A stretch of DNA of 64,000 nt from the NCBI GenBank assembly GCA_963807015.1, contig CAWEAS010000033.1:167081-231080 (forward strand), written 5' to 3'. This DNA comes from JAJPKK01 sp963807015 (lineage in GTDB: Bacteria; Pseudomonadota; Alphaproteobacteria; Rhizobiales; Xanthobacteraceae). The notes below the pieces were generated by a model. That model had not been told where the DNA came from, ran no database searches, and saw only the letters and a program-made list of their open reading frames with translations. Shown in pieces: positions 25,739-34,243 of the stretch. The translations under genes and the position numbers were made by a program. Within the stretch, counting starts at the first letter, position 1; every line of letters starts with the position of its first letter.

Positions 25739-26341
25739 CTACTTCGTTGCGGCAGCAAACATCTCTGCCACGTAGTCCCAATTCACGAGATGGTCCATGA
25801 AGGCCTTGAGGTAATCGGGACGGCGGTTGCGATAGTCGATGTAGTAGGAATGTTCCCACACGTCGCAGCCGAGGATCGGCTTTGCGCCATGAACGAGCGG
25901 ATTCTCGCCGTTCGCCGTCTTCATCACGACGATCTTGCCGTCCTTGACGGCGAGCCAGGACCAGCCTGAACCGAATTGGGTGACGCCGGCCTGAATGAAG
26001 TCTTCCTTCATTTTGGCGACCGAACCGAGGTCGGCGACGATTTTCTTTTCAAGAGCGCCGGGGATCTTGTCACCGCCACCGCCGGCCTTCATCCACTTCC
26101 AGAAATGGAGGTGGTTGTAATGCTGGCCCGCATTATTGAAGAGGCCGGCGTTCTTCCCGAACGAGCCCTTGACGACCTCCTCCAGCGGCTTGTTCTCCCA
26201 CTCGGTGCCCTTGAGCAGATTGTTGCCGTTGTTCACGTAGGCGAGGTGATGCTTGTCGTGATGGAATTCGAGCGTTTCCTTCGACATATGCGGCACGAGC
26301 GCATCGTAGGAATAGGGCAGGTCGGGCAGGGAAAACGACAT
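25739..26341 (-). CDS. sodB: Superoxide dismutase (Fe)
   Basis: The 200-residue enzyme converts superoxide to oxygen and hydrogen peroxide in the cytoplasm. Metal ligands can be placed by motif: His27 (EFHHDKHH), His77 (GQHYNHLHFW), Asp160 and His164 (DVWEHSYYIDY). The Gln at position 73 next to the second ligand (AGQ) is the pattern of iron enzymes. The start has GAGGAGG nine bases upstream. No signal peptide is present. It is convergent with the GT-C gene and shares its terminator region. Confidence 0.96.
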   Translation of the reverse strand: MSFSLPDLPYSYDALVPHMSKETLEFHHDKHHLAYVNNGNNLLKGTEWENKPLEEVVKGSFGKNAGLFNNAGQHYNHLHFWKWMKAGGGGDKIPGALEKKIVADLGSVAKMKEDFIQAGVTQFGSGWSWLAVKDGKIVVMKTANGENPLVHGAKPILGCDVWEHSYYIDYRNRRPDYLKAFMDHLVNWDYVAEMFAAATK

Positions 26342-26432
26342 CGGGGGTCCTCCTCGAACGGGGCAAAGCGACTTACCGCCCAGCCTGAAATGGGCAGTGC
26401 CACCTAGTTAGGACGTGGGGAGCGCAGCGGCA

Positions 26433-26484
26433 ACCAAGTATTCCGACCAAGTGTTCTCACCAAGTGTTCTCACCAAGTGTTCTC
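26433..26484. repeat. 13-bp tandem repeat, four copies, in a 351-bp gene-free stretch
   Basis: Three exact copies of ACCAAGTGTTCTC (26446-26484) are preceded by a degenerate copy ACCAAGTATTCCG (26433-26445). It lies in the gap 26342-26692 upstream of sodB and of the divergent gene at 26693. Apart from this array I see no gene or clear promoter in the gap. Confidence 0.8.
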
Positions 26485-26692
26485 GGAATGACGTTCAGGC
26501 GATGGTGCCTTCCGCCCTCCCAACCGCCGAAGGTGCACGGTGTTCCACAGGCAACGCTTATGCCGCGGCAATAACGCTGGCGGAATGACTTGATTCCCAA
26601 TATGTTCGCGAAGGTTGCGGCAGTTGGGCAAGGCCTCCACCGGAAGGGCCGCCAACGATTTATGACGGGCCCCAAAAGGCGGGCGACACGGC

Positions 26693-27672
26693 ATGTTCTA
26701 CCTCCTCGTGATCCTCGGTGTCTTATCGATGGCAATGGGGGTATTCGTTGTCGGCTTCGGCGTACCCGTGCGCGAAACGTCGTTTGGGGCCGGGCTGCTG
26801 GTTGCCGGCACGGTCGCGATTACCGCCGGGTTTATTCTGGTGGGATTGGCAGCGACGGTCGCCGAGTTGAGGCGCGTCGCGCAGGCCCTCAAGCAGCGTG
26901 CGCCGAACGTTCCGCGTCCGCTGCGCCCCGTTGAGCGCAGCCCGCGCTTGAGCGCAACCCGGTCGAGCGCAAGGAGGGGATGGAGCGGCGACCGGGTCCG
27001 CCGCGCGGCGCCCAGGTGCCACCGCCGGGTCCCGATCTCCCACCGCTGTCGGCCAATGTCGTACCGTCCGCACTACCGCCCCAGCAGTCGAAGCCTGGCG
27101 TTCCGGATTTGTCTGCCGCGCCGCCGCTGGAGCCCCGCAAGCTCGGCCCTGACTGGCTGCGTCGCGCTATCGCCGAAATCGAATCCACGCCCGAAAGCAC
27201 GCGAGGCGCGGCGGCCGCGCCGGAACACGTACGGGAGGATCAGCACGACGCTTGGCCGCGGCCCTCGGCGCCTCCGCCATCATCTGCCGCGGCGGCCGAA
27301 CATCCCGAGCCCCAGCCCCGCGGCGGGCCGCCGCCGGTGCAAAATATCTTCGACAAGGTCTGGCCGAACGACCGTCGCCGGGACAGTGCGCCGGAAAAAC
27401 GCGCCGAGCCGTCGCTTGATCAGCCGTTACGCCCACCGGAGCCGCGGTCACCTGGGCCTCCGCCGCCATCGCGCGCGGGCGACCCGCGACCGGCGCCGAG
27501 CGCGCCATCCCGCTCCGAGCCCCGGCCTACGATACTCAAGTCCGGCGTGATCGACGAGATGGCCTACACACTCTTCACCGACGGTTCGATCGAAGCGCAG
27601 ATGCCGGATGGCACCATGCGCTTTGCGTCAATCGAAGAGTTGCGCGCGCACCTCGAAAACCACGACGGCTGA
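26693..27672 (+). pseudogene. Membrane protein with Pro-rich middle and conserved C-terminal motif, frameshifted
   Basis: The frame from ATG 26693 encodes two membrane helices (MFYLLVILGVLSMAMGVFVV; AGLLVAGTVAITAGFILVGL) and LRRVAQALKQRAP, then degenerates. From about 26935 another frame continues with PALERNPVERKEG, a long Pro/Arg-rich region, and a well-formed ending DEMAYTLFTDGSIEAQMPDG plus TMRFASIEELRAHLENHDG. The two halves look like one ~326-codon gene broken by one frameshift between about 26925 and 26945. The C-terminal motif is of a type I associate with conserved Bradyrhizobium proteins of unknown function. An annotation of the 3' half alone (from 26980) would miss the membrane anchor. 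Confidence 0.65.
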
Positions 27673-27695
27673 TCCGCCCGCCGCTGGTGTCGGCC

Positions 27696-28460
27696 CTATC
27701 CCTTGAACTTTTTGGCGAGTGCGTCGGCGCCGCGGCCGAGGAGGCCAACGTCGGAGCCGACGGCGACGAAGGTGTAGCCCCAGCCGATGTAGCGGCGCGC
27801 CTCTTCTTCGTTGCCGGTGAGGATGCCGGCCGGTTTGCCGACTGCCTTGAGGCGGCGCACCGCGTCTTCAAGCGCCTTCTGCACTCGCGGGTGGGCCGGA
27901 TTCCCCACATGGCCGAGCGATGCCGAAAGGTCGGAGGGGCCGATGAAGACGCCGTCGACGCCGTCGACGGTCGCAATTGACTCCAGTTTTTCGAGCGCGG
28001 GACCGGTCTCGACCTGGACCAGCAGGCAGATTTCCGAATCCGCCTTCTTGAGATAGTCGGTGACCCGGCCATAGCGGCTCGCCCGCGCCGAGGCGGCCAC
28101 GCCGCGCACCCCGCGCGGCGGGTATCGCACCGCCGCGACCGCGTTCTTCGCTTCCTCCGCGTTCTGCACGTAAGGCACGAGCAGCGCCGGCGAACCGATG
28201 TCGAGGCAGCGTTTGATCAGCACCGTGTCGTTCCAGGCCGGCCGCACGATCGGGGTCGCGGTGCCGCCCTCGGCCGCCTGCAACTGTGCCAGCAGGTCGG
28301 GGATGTCATTCGGCGAGTGCTCGCTGTCGAGGAGCAGCCAGTCGAAGCCGGAGTCGCGTACGATGTCTGCCGCGATATTGCTGCACAGGCTGCACCACAG
28401 GCCGATTTGGAGCTTGCCGGCGGCGATCGCATGCTTGAAGGCGTTGCGGGGGAGATCCAT
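27696..28460 (-). CDS. hpaI: HpcH/HpaI family aldolase
   Basis: The 254-residue class II aldolase probably cleaves a 2-keto-4-hydroxy acid such as 4-hydroxy-2-ketoheptane-dioate to pyruvate and an aldehyde. Residues equivalent to the HpaI active site are present: His48 (LLDSEHSPND), Arg73 (IVRPAWND), metal ligands Glu151 (VQVETGPALE) and Asp177 (IGPSDLS). ATG 28460 is favoured because AGAGGTG sits at normal distance; the GTG at 28469 is part of that site. It follows the HpaH-like hydratase by 11 bases, matching consecutive steps of meta-cleavage catabolism. Substrate specificity is not certain, so the symbol is by family. Confidence 0.88.
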   Translation of the reverse strand: MDLPRNAFKHAIAAGKLQIGLWCSLCSNIAADIVRDSGFDWLLLDSEHSPNDIPDLLAQLQAAEGGTATPIVRPAWNDTVLIKRCLDIGSPALLVPYVQNAEEAKNAVAAVRYPPRGVRGVAASARASRYGRVTDYLKKADSEICLLVQVETGPALEKLESIATVDGVDGVFIGPSDLSASLGHVGNPAHPRVQKALEDAVRRLKAVGKPAGILTGNEEEARRYIGWGYTFVAVGSDVGLLGRGADALAKKFKG

Positions 28461-28471
28461 GGCGCTCACCT

Positions 28472-29254
28472 CTATACGAACTGAACCGCGATTCCGCCGA
28501 GGGCGCCGAAATCGCCATGCAGCGTGTCGCCCTTCTTGGCGAACACGACGCGGGTGAAAGAGCCCGCCAGCACGATGTGTCCCGGCTGCAGCGTCACGCC
28601 GTGGACGCCGAGCTTGTTGGCGAGCCAGGCGACGCCAAGCGCCGGATGGCCGAGCACACCGGCCGCGACACCGGTCTCCTCGATCTCGGAGTTGCGATAC
28701 ATGATCCCGCCGACCCAGCGCAGGTCGACCTCCGTGGGGCCGACCGGCCGGCCGCCCACGACGATTCCTGCAGCTGCGCCGTTGTCGGCAACGGTGTCGG
28801 TGATCTTGCGCGGGTCCTGGATGCGGGCGTCGACGATTTCGAGCGCGGGGACCACATATTCGGTCGCTCGCAGCACATCGGTGAGGCCGACACCCGGGCC
28901 CTTGAGCGGCTTGCCCATCACGAATGCAAGCTCGACCTCGACGCGCGGCAGGCAGAAATTCTCGTGCGGCACCTTGGCGCCGTCGGCGATCATCATCGAA
29001 TCGAGCAGGTGGCCGTAATCCGGCTCATCGATCTGGGACGAGCGCTGCATCGCCTTCGAGGTGAGGCCGACCTTGTGGCCGATCAGCCGCGCGCCGGCGG
29101 CAATCTTGCGCTTCGCGACCTCGGTCGAAATCGCGTAGGAGTCCTCGATCGTGATGTCGGGGAACGTTTTGGAAATTTGAACAGCCTGTTTGCGCTCCTT
29201 CTCGGCAGTCATCAAAATTTCGACGGCCTTGATGCGATCGGCTTCCGCAAGCAT
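28472..29254 (-). CDS. hpaH: 2-oxo-hept-4-ene-1,7-dioate hydratase family (HpaH-like)
   Basis: The 260-residue FAH/hydratase-fold enzyme begins at 29254 after GGAGGGAGGAG. Family motifs include GHKVGLTSKAMQ, YGHLLDSMM, the metal-binding RVEVELAFVMGKPL with paired acidic residues, and ALEIVDARI. HpaH adds water to the oxo-enoate whose product HpaI cleaves. It is the first gene of the hpaH-hpaI pair. Upstream pathway genes (hpaB, hpaD, hpaE, hpaF) are not in the window, so this may be a split pathway or serve another ring-cleavage product. Confidence 0.87.
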   Translation of the reverse strand: MLAEADRIKAVEILMTAEKERKQAVQISKTFPDITIEDSYAISTEVAKRKIAAGARLIGHKVGLTSKAMQRSSQIDEPDYGHLLDSMMIADGAKVPHENFCLPRVEVELAFVMGKPLKGPGVGLTDVLRATEYVVPALEIVDARIQDPRKITDTVADNGAAAGIVVGGRPVGPTEVDLRWVGGIMYRNSEIEETGVAAGVLGHPALGVAWLANKLGVHGVTLQPGHIVLAGSFTRVVFAKKGDTLHGDFGALGGIAVQFV

Positions 29255-29325
29255 GGCTCCTCCCTCCGTCATTTGGCGCCCATTGTCTATTGCAGCGCTC
29301 CACAAATGACAACGAATTGCAGGCG

Positions 29326-29631
29326 TCAGCGTTGATGAGACGGTTCCTCGCGTGACAGCCTCGGCAGTCGCTTGATTTGATCGCCGACCTCTCGACGTGC
29401 GAGGCGAAGCTCGTAGAGCGTCTGCAGATTCAGCCAGAATTCTGGACTGGTGCCAAACCAATGGCCCAAGCGCAACGCCGTATCCGCGGTGATGCTGCGC
29501 TGTCCGTTGATGATCGCTGTCACACGATTCACCGGAACATCGATCTGTCGGGAGAGTTCGGCTGCCGTGATTCCGAGTTCTTTCAATTCTTCGGCGAGAT
29601 GGGCTCCCGGATGGATTGGGGTACGGGCCAT
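29326..29631 (-). CDS. higA: HigA family antitoxin
   Basis: The 101-residue protein is an XRE-type helix-turn-helix antitoxin: HPGAHLAEELKELGITAAELS, VPVNRVTAIINGQRSITADTAL and LGHWFGTSPEFWLNLQTLYEL are family hallmarks. ATG 29631 has AGGAG seven bases upstream; the ATG two codons earlier is too close to that site. It follows higB by 10 bases, the toxin-first order usual for higBA. HigA neutralises HigB and represses the operon. Confidence 0.94.
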   Translation of the reverse strand: MARTPIHPGAHLAEELKELGITAAELSRQIDVPVNRVTAIINGQRSITADTALRLGHWFGTSPEFWLNLQTLYELRLARREVGDQIKRLPRLSREEPSHQR

Positions 29632-29641
29632 CAGCATTCTC

Positions 29642-29926
29642 CTAATGATAATCGACGATCTCGACGTTCGTCGGACCCGGCGAGTTTTGCGGCCACGCAA
29701 AGCAAATCCGCCATTGATCGTTGATGCGGATGCTATATTGGCCTTGTCGATCGCCTCGCAGAGTCTCAAGGCGGTTGCCGGGAAGAGCGGCGAGGTCTGC
29801 CAAGCTTGTTGCTGCCTCCAGGCGGTCAAGACGGATTTCGGCCTGCCTGGCAAAGCCGGAAAACTCGCGGACACGCTCGCCGTTCGCGAAACGCTCAGTC
29901 TTGCGATCCCGATAGTTGACGATCAT
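29642..29926 (-). CDS. higB: HigB family toxin (RelE superfamily)
   Basis: The 94-residue protein matches the plasmid maintenance killer/HigB family: FANGERVREFSGFARQAEI, RLDRLEAATSLADLAALPGN and the strongly conserved GQYSIRINDQWRICF. HigB toxins are ribosome-dependent mRNA interferases. The Arg and Trp-Arg residues of the last motif, needed for activity in relatives, are present, so the toxin looks intact. A 15-base palindrome lies 23 bases upstream of its start. Confidence 0.94.
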   Translation of the reverse strand: MIVNYRDRKTERFANGERVREFSGFARQAEIRLDRLEAATSLADLAALPGNRLETLRGDRQGQYSIRINDQWRICFAWPQNSPGPTNVEIVDYH

Positions 29927-29949
29927 CGGCGATCGCCATTATCATAAAA

Positions 29950-29964
29950 TTACGTATTACGTAA
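29950..29964. promoter_or_regulatory. Palindrome upstream of higBA, candidate HigA operator
   Basis: TTACGTA-T-TACGTAA is a perfect seven-base inverted repeat with a one-base spacer, 24-38 bases before the higB start. HigA antitoxins autorepress by binding such palindromes in their promoters. Assignment is by position and symmetry only. Confidence 0.6.
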
Positions 29965-30002
29965 AGCATAACTCTCAAGAGATCGGCGTCTGGGCGTCTT
30001 AA

Positions 30003-31046
30003 TCAGACCGCCGGCGCGGCAACGCCGAGCGATGCGGCGATGTCCCCCAATTGCTTCCACAGCGCGGCCGGCAGCGGGATGCCGTCGCGGCGGCGTTCGG
30101 CGGCCCGTCGCGTGCCGCGCTCGCCCGGCATCAGCGCCTCGGTAAAGCCCTCCTGCAACGGCTGGCCGCGGATAATCGCGGTCAGCGCTGCGATATCGCA
30201 GCGATAGTCGGCGAGCGGACGGAAGCTCGCGATGTCGAGGACGATCAGCATCGCGTTCTGCGCGTGACGTTTGGGCGTTTCCGGCGTCGCAAACATGGTG
30301 AGAACCGGCGATGCCGCGAGAATGCCGGTCAGGCACTCGAACATGAAAGAGAGGCCCGAGCCCTTAGGTCCGCCGAGCGGCAAAATCACCTTGGCTTTCT
30401 TCGGGTCGGTGGTGACGCGGCCCTCGCTGTCGAGCGCCCAGCCCGGCTCAAGCGCTTCGCCGGCCGCAATGGCTTGCTGCAGACGGCCGTTGGAGATCAC
30501 GCTGGTCGCAAGATCGAGCAGCAATGGATCGCCACCGTCGCCGCTTGGCACCGCGATTGAAATCGGGCTGGTGCCAAGATGCGCCGTGCGGGTGCCGTGA
30601 TAGGCCATGAACGGCGGTCCGCCGTTGATCATGATGCCGGCGCAACCCTGTTCGGCCACCCATTGCGGGTAGCGTCCGATGGCGCCGGTATGGGTCGTCT
30701 CGCGCACCAGCGCGATCGCAATTGCATTTTCGCGAGCGATCTCCACCGCGCGCCGGGCTGCCTGCATCATCGCCACGGGGCCCGCCGCGCGAGCGCAGTC
30801 GAGGATGAACGCGCTCGGCCCGAGCGCGCGGACGTTTGGGACAGCTTTGGGATCGAGTTCGCCCCGGTCGATGAATTCGAGATAGCTCGGCAGCCGCACG
30901 GCTCCATGACCATCGACGCCGCGAATGTTCGCCCAAGTGAGCACTTCGGCGACCGTCGCGGCATCCGTCGCGCTCATGCCCTTGGCGGCAAGGATTGCGA
31001 CAAGTAGCCGCGCGAGTTCGTCGGGTGGGATGCGCATGTCGGTCAT
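30003..31046 (-). CDS. Ldh family (malate/L-lactate/ureidoglycolate) dehydrogenase
   Basis: The 347-residue protein belongs to the NAD(P)-dependent LdhA/YlbC/ComC-like group, distinct from classical malate dehydrogenases. Motifs include TWANIRGVDGHGAVRLPSYL, RETTHTGAIGRYPQWVAEQG, the catalytic-region GTSPISIAVPSG, LDLATSVISNGRLQ and ILPLGGPKGSGLSFMFE. It oxidises 2-hydroxy acids or reduces 2-keto acids. The start at 31046 is chosen over 31037; both lack a strong ribosome site. It is divergent from the UbiD-family gene, with 133 bases between, suggesting joint control. Confidence 0.88.
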   Translation of the reverse strand: MTDMRIPPDELARLLVAILAAKGMSATDAATVAEVLTWANIRGVDGHGAVRLPSYLEFIDRGELDPKAVPNVRALGPSAFILDCARAAGPVAMMQAARRAVEIARENAIAIALVRETTHTGAIGRYPQWVAEQGCAGIMINGGPPFMAYHGTRTAHLGTSPISIAVPSGDGGDPLLLDLATSVISNGRLQQAIAAGEALEPGWALDSEGRVTTDPKKAKVILPLGGPKGSGLSFMFECLTGILAASPVLTMFATPETPKRHAQNAMLIVLDIASFRPLADYRCDIAALTAIIRGQPLQEGFTEALMPGERGTRRAAERRRDGIPLPAALWKQLGDIAASLGVAAPAV

Positions 31047-31179
31047 GGCGCTGATCTCGTCGAGGTTTGGCGGCCGAGCCTTAACGGCGTGATCGGGAGA
31101 TGTCCAATCCGGTGCCACCCGGCGCATTCCCCCGGGCGGGTGATTGCAGTACATTCGCGCGCCATGCAAAGGAACGGGA

Positions 31180-32727
31180 ATGAACGTCATTGAAAAGCCC
31201 CACGCCGTCGCGCGCGCGAACGATCTCGATCGCTTCCGTCTGCGCCGCTTCATCGAGGAACTCGGGCCTGATGAGATCGAGCAGCAGGACGCGCCGGTCG
31301 ATCTCGCCGACATCGCCAAAATCCTCGACGGCAATCCACGGGCGGTGCACTTCGCGGCCGCCGGACCGGAGCGGCAGGAACTGATCGGCAATGTGGTGTC
31401 GAGCCGAAGCCGCATCGCGCGTGCATTCGGTGTGGCGCCGGCGCAGCTTGCCGCGGAAATCGCGCGGCGGCTCGCCAGCAAGCAGCAGATCGTGGAGGTC
31501 ACCCGCACTGAGGCGCCGGTGCAACAGGTCGTCCTGACCGGCTCCGACGCAGATCTGACGGCGCTTCCGGTTCACCTCCAGCACGGTCTCGACGGCGGCC
31601 CTTACATCTCGGCATCGATCGACTATACGCGCGACCCCAAGACCGGCTGGACCAACGTCGGCATCCGGCGACTGATGCTGCGCGGTCGCCAGGAAACGGG
31701 GGTCGACCTCGTCTCGCCGAGCGATCTGCGCGCGCTCTATGAAGCAAGCGCAGCGGAGGGCAAGCCCCTGCCGGTAAGCTTCGTCATCGGCGCGCATCCG
31801 ACCGATTTCGTCGCCGCGATGATGCGCATGCCGGTCGACGAGCTTGGCATTGTCGCATCGTTGCGCGACGAACCGCTCTCGGTCGTCAAATGCGTGACCA
31901 ATGACATCCGCGTACCGGCCGACGCCGAGATGGTGCTGGAAGGCTATTTCGATGCGCGCGGCCACGTCGAATCCGAAGGACCGTACGGCGAGTTCCTCGG
32001 CTATTACGGCGCGGTCAAGAAGAACCCGGTGTTCCACCTCACCGCCATCACGCGCCGGCGCGACGCGCTGTTCCAGACGGCGACGATCGGCGGGCGCGCC
32101 ATGGCGCGGACCGACACGGCGGTGCTCACCTCGGTGCGCACCGAAGTCATCATCTGGCGCGCGCTTGAGGTCGCGGTGCGCGAGCCGGTGGCGGTGCACG
32201 CGACGGCATCGAGCGGCGGCAATTTCAACGTGCGGGTCGCGCTGCGCCAACGCGTGCCCGGCGAGGCACGCAATGCCATCACCGCCTGCATGAGCGCGCT
32301 CGTCAACGTCAAGAACGTGTTCGTGGTCGATCCCGACATCGACATCACCTCTGACGAGCAGATGGACTGGGCGATGGCGACGCGCTTTCAGCCCGACCGT
32401 GATCTGATCGTGGTGCCCGGGATGCGTACGCTTCCGCTCGATCCATCGATCATCTCGGGTCGGGTTGGCGCCAAGGCGGGTTTCGATCTCACCTGGCCGT
32501 TCGGTACCGGCAATCGGCTCGAAACCAAGGTGCCGGAGCCACCGCGCTTCGAAGGCAAGCGCTTTGCTTCGGTCGAAGCCGCGCTCGCCGATGGCCCGAA
32601 ATTTTTCGAGGAGCTGATGACGGCGCTTGCGAGCCGCGACGGCCGCGAGATCGTGCGCAATCTCGACGCGCTGCGCCAACGGGGCGGGCTCGATCGTGAC
32701 GGCGAGGGACGCTATGTGGCGAAATAA
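31180..32727 (+). CDS. UbiD family decarboxylase
   Basis: The 515-residue protein matches UbiD-type prenylated-flavin decarboxylases. The most telling block is ESEGPYGEFLGYYG with the paired catalytic Glu residues; others are SRSRIARAFG, PVHLQHGLDGGPYISASI and SVVKCVTNDIRVPADAEMVLEG. These enzymes (de)carboxylate aromatic or unsaturated acids and need prenyl-FMN made by UbiX; no ubiX-like gene is in the window. AAAGGAACGG precedes ATG 31180. The gene overlaps the next one by 14 bases, tying the enzyme to a periplasmic binding protein. Confidence 0.9.
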   Translation: MNVIEKPHAVARANDLDRFRLRRFIEELGPDEIEQQDAPVDLADIAKILDGNPRAVHFAAAGPERQELIGNVVSSRSRIARAFGVAPAQLAAEIARRLASKQQIVEVTRTEAPVQQVVLTGSDADLTALPVHLQHGLDGGPYISASIDYTRDPKTGWTNVGIRRLMLRGRQETGVDLVSPSDLRALYEASAAEGKPLPVSFVIGAHPTDFVAAMMRMPVDELGIVASLRDEPLSVVKCVTNDIRVPADAEMVLEGYFDARGHVESEGPYGEFLGYYGAVKKNPVFHLTAITRRRDALFQTATIGGRAMARTDTAVLTSVRTEVIIWRALEVAVREPVAVHATASSGGNFNVRVALRQRVPGEARNAITACMSALVNVKNVFVVDPDIDITSDEQMDWAMATRFQPDRDLIVVPGMRTLPLDPSIISGRVGAKAGFDLTWPFGTGNRLETKVPEPPRFEGKRFASVEAALADGPKFFEELMTALASRDGREIVRNLDALRQRGGLDRDGEGRYVAK

Positions 32728-33781
32728 CCGAACATCCGCGCCGAGCATTGTGCGCGCAATTCTGGCGACGGCGATCGGCCTTGCCGTAATGCCTGCTGCG
32801 ACCGCGCAGGAGACGACCGTCCATATCGGAATGGCACGCTCGGTGTCGAACGGCGCCGAACTGATCGCGATCGACAAGGGCTACTTCAAGGAGGTCGGCA
32901 TCAAGGTCGAGATCGAGGACATCGACACCTCGGCGAACACCATCGCGCTCCTTGCGACCGATCGGCTGCAGGTCATCGCCGGTGGCATCTCGGCGGGATA
33001 TTTCAACGCGCTCGAGAAAAACCTGCCGATCGTCATCATTGCCGACCGCGTCTCGACCCCGATCGGGCACAATCTGATGCTGCGGCCCGATCTTGCCGGC
33101 AAGGTCACGAGCCTTGCCCAGCTGAAGGGCAAGGTGATCGCCAGCAACGGCGCCGGCTCCGTCTCGACCTACGAGGTAGGCAAGATGCTGGAGACTGCGG
33201 GCATTGCCATCTCCGACGTCGACGTGAAGGTCTTTCCGTTCACGCAGATGCCGATCGCCTTTGCCAACAAGGCAATCGACGCCGGAATCGCGATTCCGCC
33301 CTTCGTCTACGAATTTCTCGAGCAGAAGATCGCGGTGAGCTTCGCGTCGGTTGACGAGCTAGTCAAACCGACGCCCATGACCATCGCCGTGATCATGATC
33401 AACACCGATTGGGCGAAGCGAAGTCCCGAGGTCGTACGCAACTACTACACGGCGTATCTGCGCGGCGTGCGCGACTACTGCAACGCCTATCACGGCGCCA
33501 CCTCGATCAAAGAGGAGATCGCGGCCGCCTTGATCCGTCACGGCTCGGAGCGTCGGCAGGAGATTCTCTACAAGTATCCGTGGCCGGCGCGCAGTCCGGA
33601 GGGACGGATCAACATGGCGAGCATGCTCGACATGCAGGATTGGTACATCAAGAACGGGTATTCGCGCGCAAAATTCCCGCCCGAGCGCCTCGTTGATTCA
33701 AGCTATGCGGACTACGCCGTGCAGAAGCTCGGGCCGTTCGTTCTCGCCAACAAGGATTCGAAACTGGACGGCTGCCGCTGA
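32714..33781 (+). CDS. ABC transporter substrate-binding protein (NMT1/SsuA type)
   Basis: The 355-residue protein has a signal peptide (LATAIGLAVMPAATAQE) and the NMT1/SsuA-like periplasmic fold: VHIGMARSVSNGAELIAIDK, GYFKEVGIKVEIED, QLKGKVIASNGAGSVSTYEV and ANKAIDAGIAIPPFV. It should bind a small organic ligand, plausibly an aromatic or unsaturated acid given its overlap with the UbiD gene. No permease or ATPase gene accompanies it, so it must work with components encoded elsewhere. The start follows GAGGGACG within the end of the UbiD gene. Confidence 0.87.
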   Translation: MWRNNRTSAPSIVRAILATAIGLAVMPAATAQETTVHIGMARSVSNGAELIAIDKGYFKEVGIKVEIEDIDTSANTIALLATDRLQVIAGGISAGYFNALEKNLPIVIIADRVSTPIGHNLMLRPDLAGKVTSLAQLKGKVIASNGAGSVSTYEVGKMLETAGIAISDVDVKVFPFTQMPIAFANKAIDAGIAIPPFVYEFLEQKIAVSFASVDELVKPTPMTIAVIMINTDWAKRSPEVVRNYYTAYLRGVRDYCNAYHGATSIKEEIAAALIRHGSERRQEILYKYPWPARSPEGRINMASMLDMQDWYIKNGYSRAKFPPERLVDSSYADYAVQKLGPFVLANKDSKLDGCR

Positions 33782-33795
33782 GCGAAGTACCGACC

Positions 33796-34131
33796 TTGTG
33801 GCATTCATTCGACGACGGCGGGACGATCGGCACAGCCGGCTCGGAGAACGGCACGATCAGATCAGACGATGAGCATGATTTCGGCGCACGCATCACGCTT
33901 GAGAGCAACACCAGGAGTGTACCGTTTGCAATCACCTGCGGCATTTACGGGTGGATGATGCATACCCGCTATATCGGTACCGAGAACGACGCGAGCCGCG
34001 CCTTCGACGAGATGAAAGTCGAGCTGGACGCAATCATTCGATCCATTCCGATGAAGGACGATCCCGAAGGCGATCGTAAGATGGGAGATATCTGCGACAG
34101 GATATCGGACTTTGTAGATCGTTTTCCGTGA
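33796..34131 (+). CDS. Small acidic protein of unknown function
   Basis: The 111-residue frame begins at TTG (LWHSFDDGGTIGTAGSENG) and contains HDFGARITLE, PFAITCGIYGWMMHTRYIG and a helical C-terminus. The composition is ordered, with no low complexity, and third positions are GC-rich like the neighbours, so I think it is real. I recognise no named family. TTG is the only start that keeps the conserved-looking N-terminus, and no strong ribosome site is visible. It lies 14 bases after the binding protein gene. Confidence 0.55.
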   Translation: MWHSFDDGGTIGTAGSENGTIRSDDEHDFGARITLESNTRSVPFAITCGIYGWMMHTRYIGTENDASRAFDEMKVELDAIIRSIPMKDDPEGDRKMGDICDRISDFVDRFP

Positions 34132-34243
34132 GGACCCCGTGCACGCCGACGTCCGCGAATTTGATCCCTGATGGACCCGTTCCCCTCTAACATAGCGTCG
34201 ATACGATCGACCAAGATCGTGTGTGCCAGAGGGAGGACAGGTC

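Noticed and set aside
26433..26484. CRISPR-like array
   Set aside because: The 13-base units are directly adjacent with no spacers and no cas genes are present.
26980..27672. Independent 230-codon gene starting at ATG 26980
   Set aside because: The frame is open and continuous with the upstream membrane part apart from one shift, and no ribosome site fits a separate start better than the whole-gene reading.
31081..32877. 598-codon minus-strand frame opposite the UbiD-family gene
   Set aside because: The plus strand has an intact UbiD-type protein with the catalytic ESEGPYGEF block; the antisense frame has no recognisable motif.
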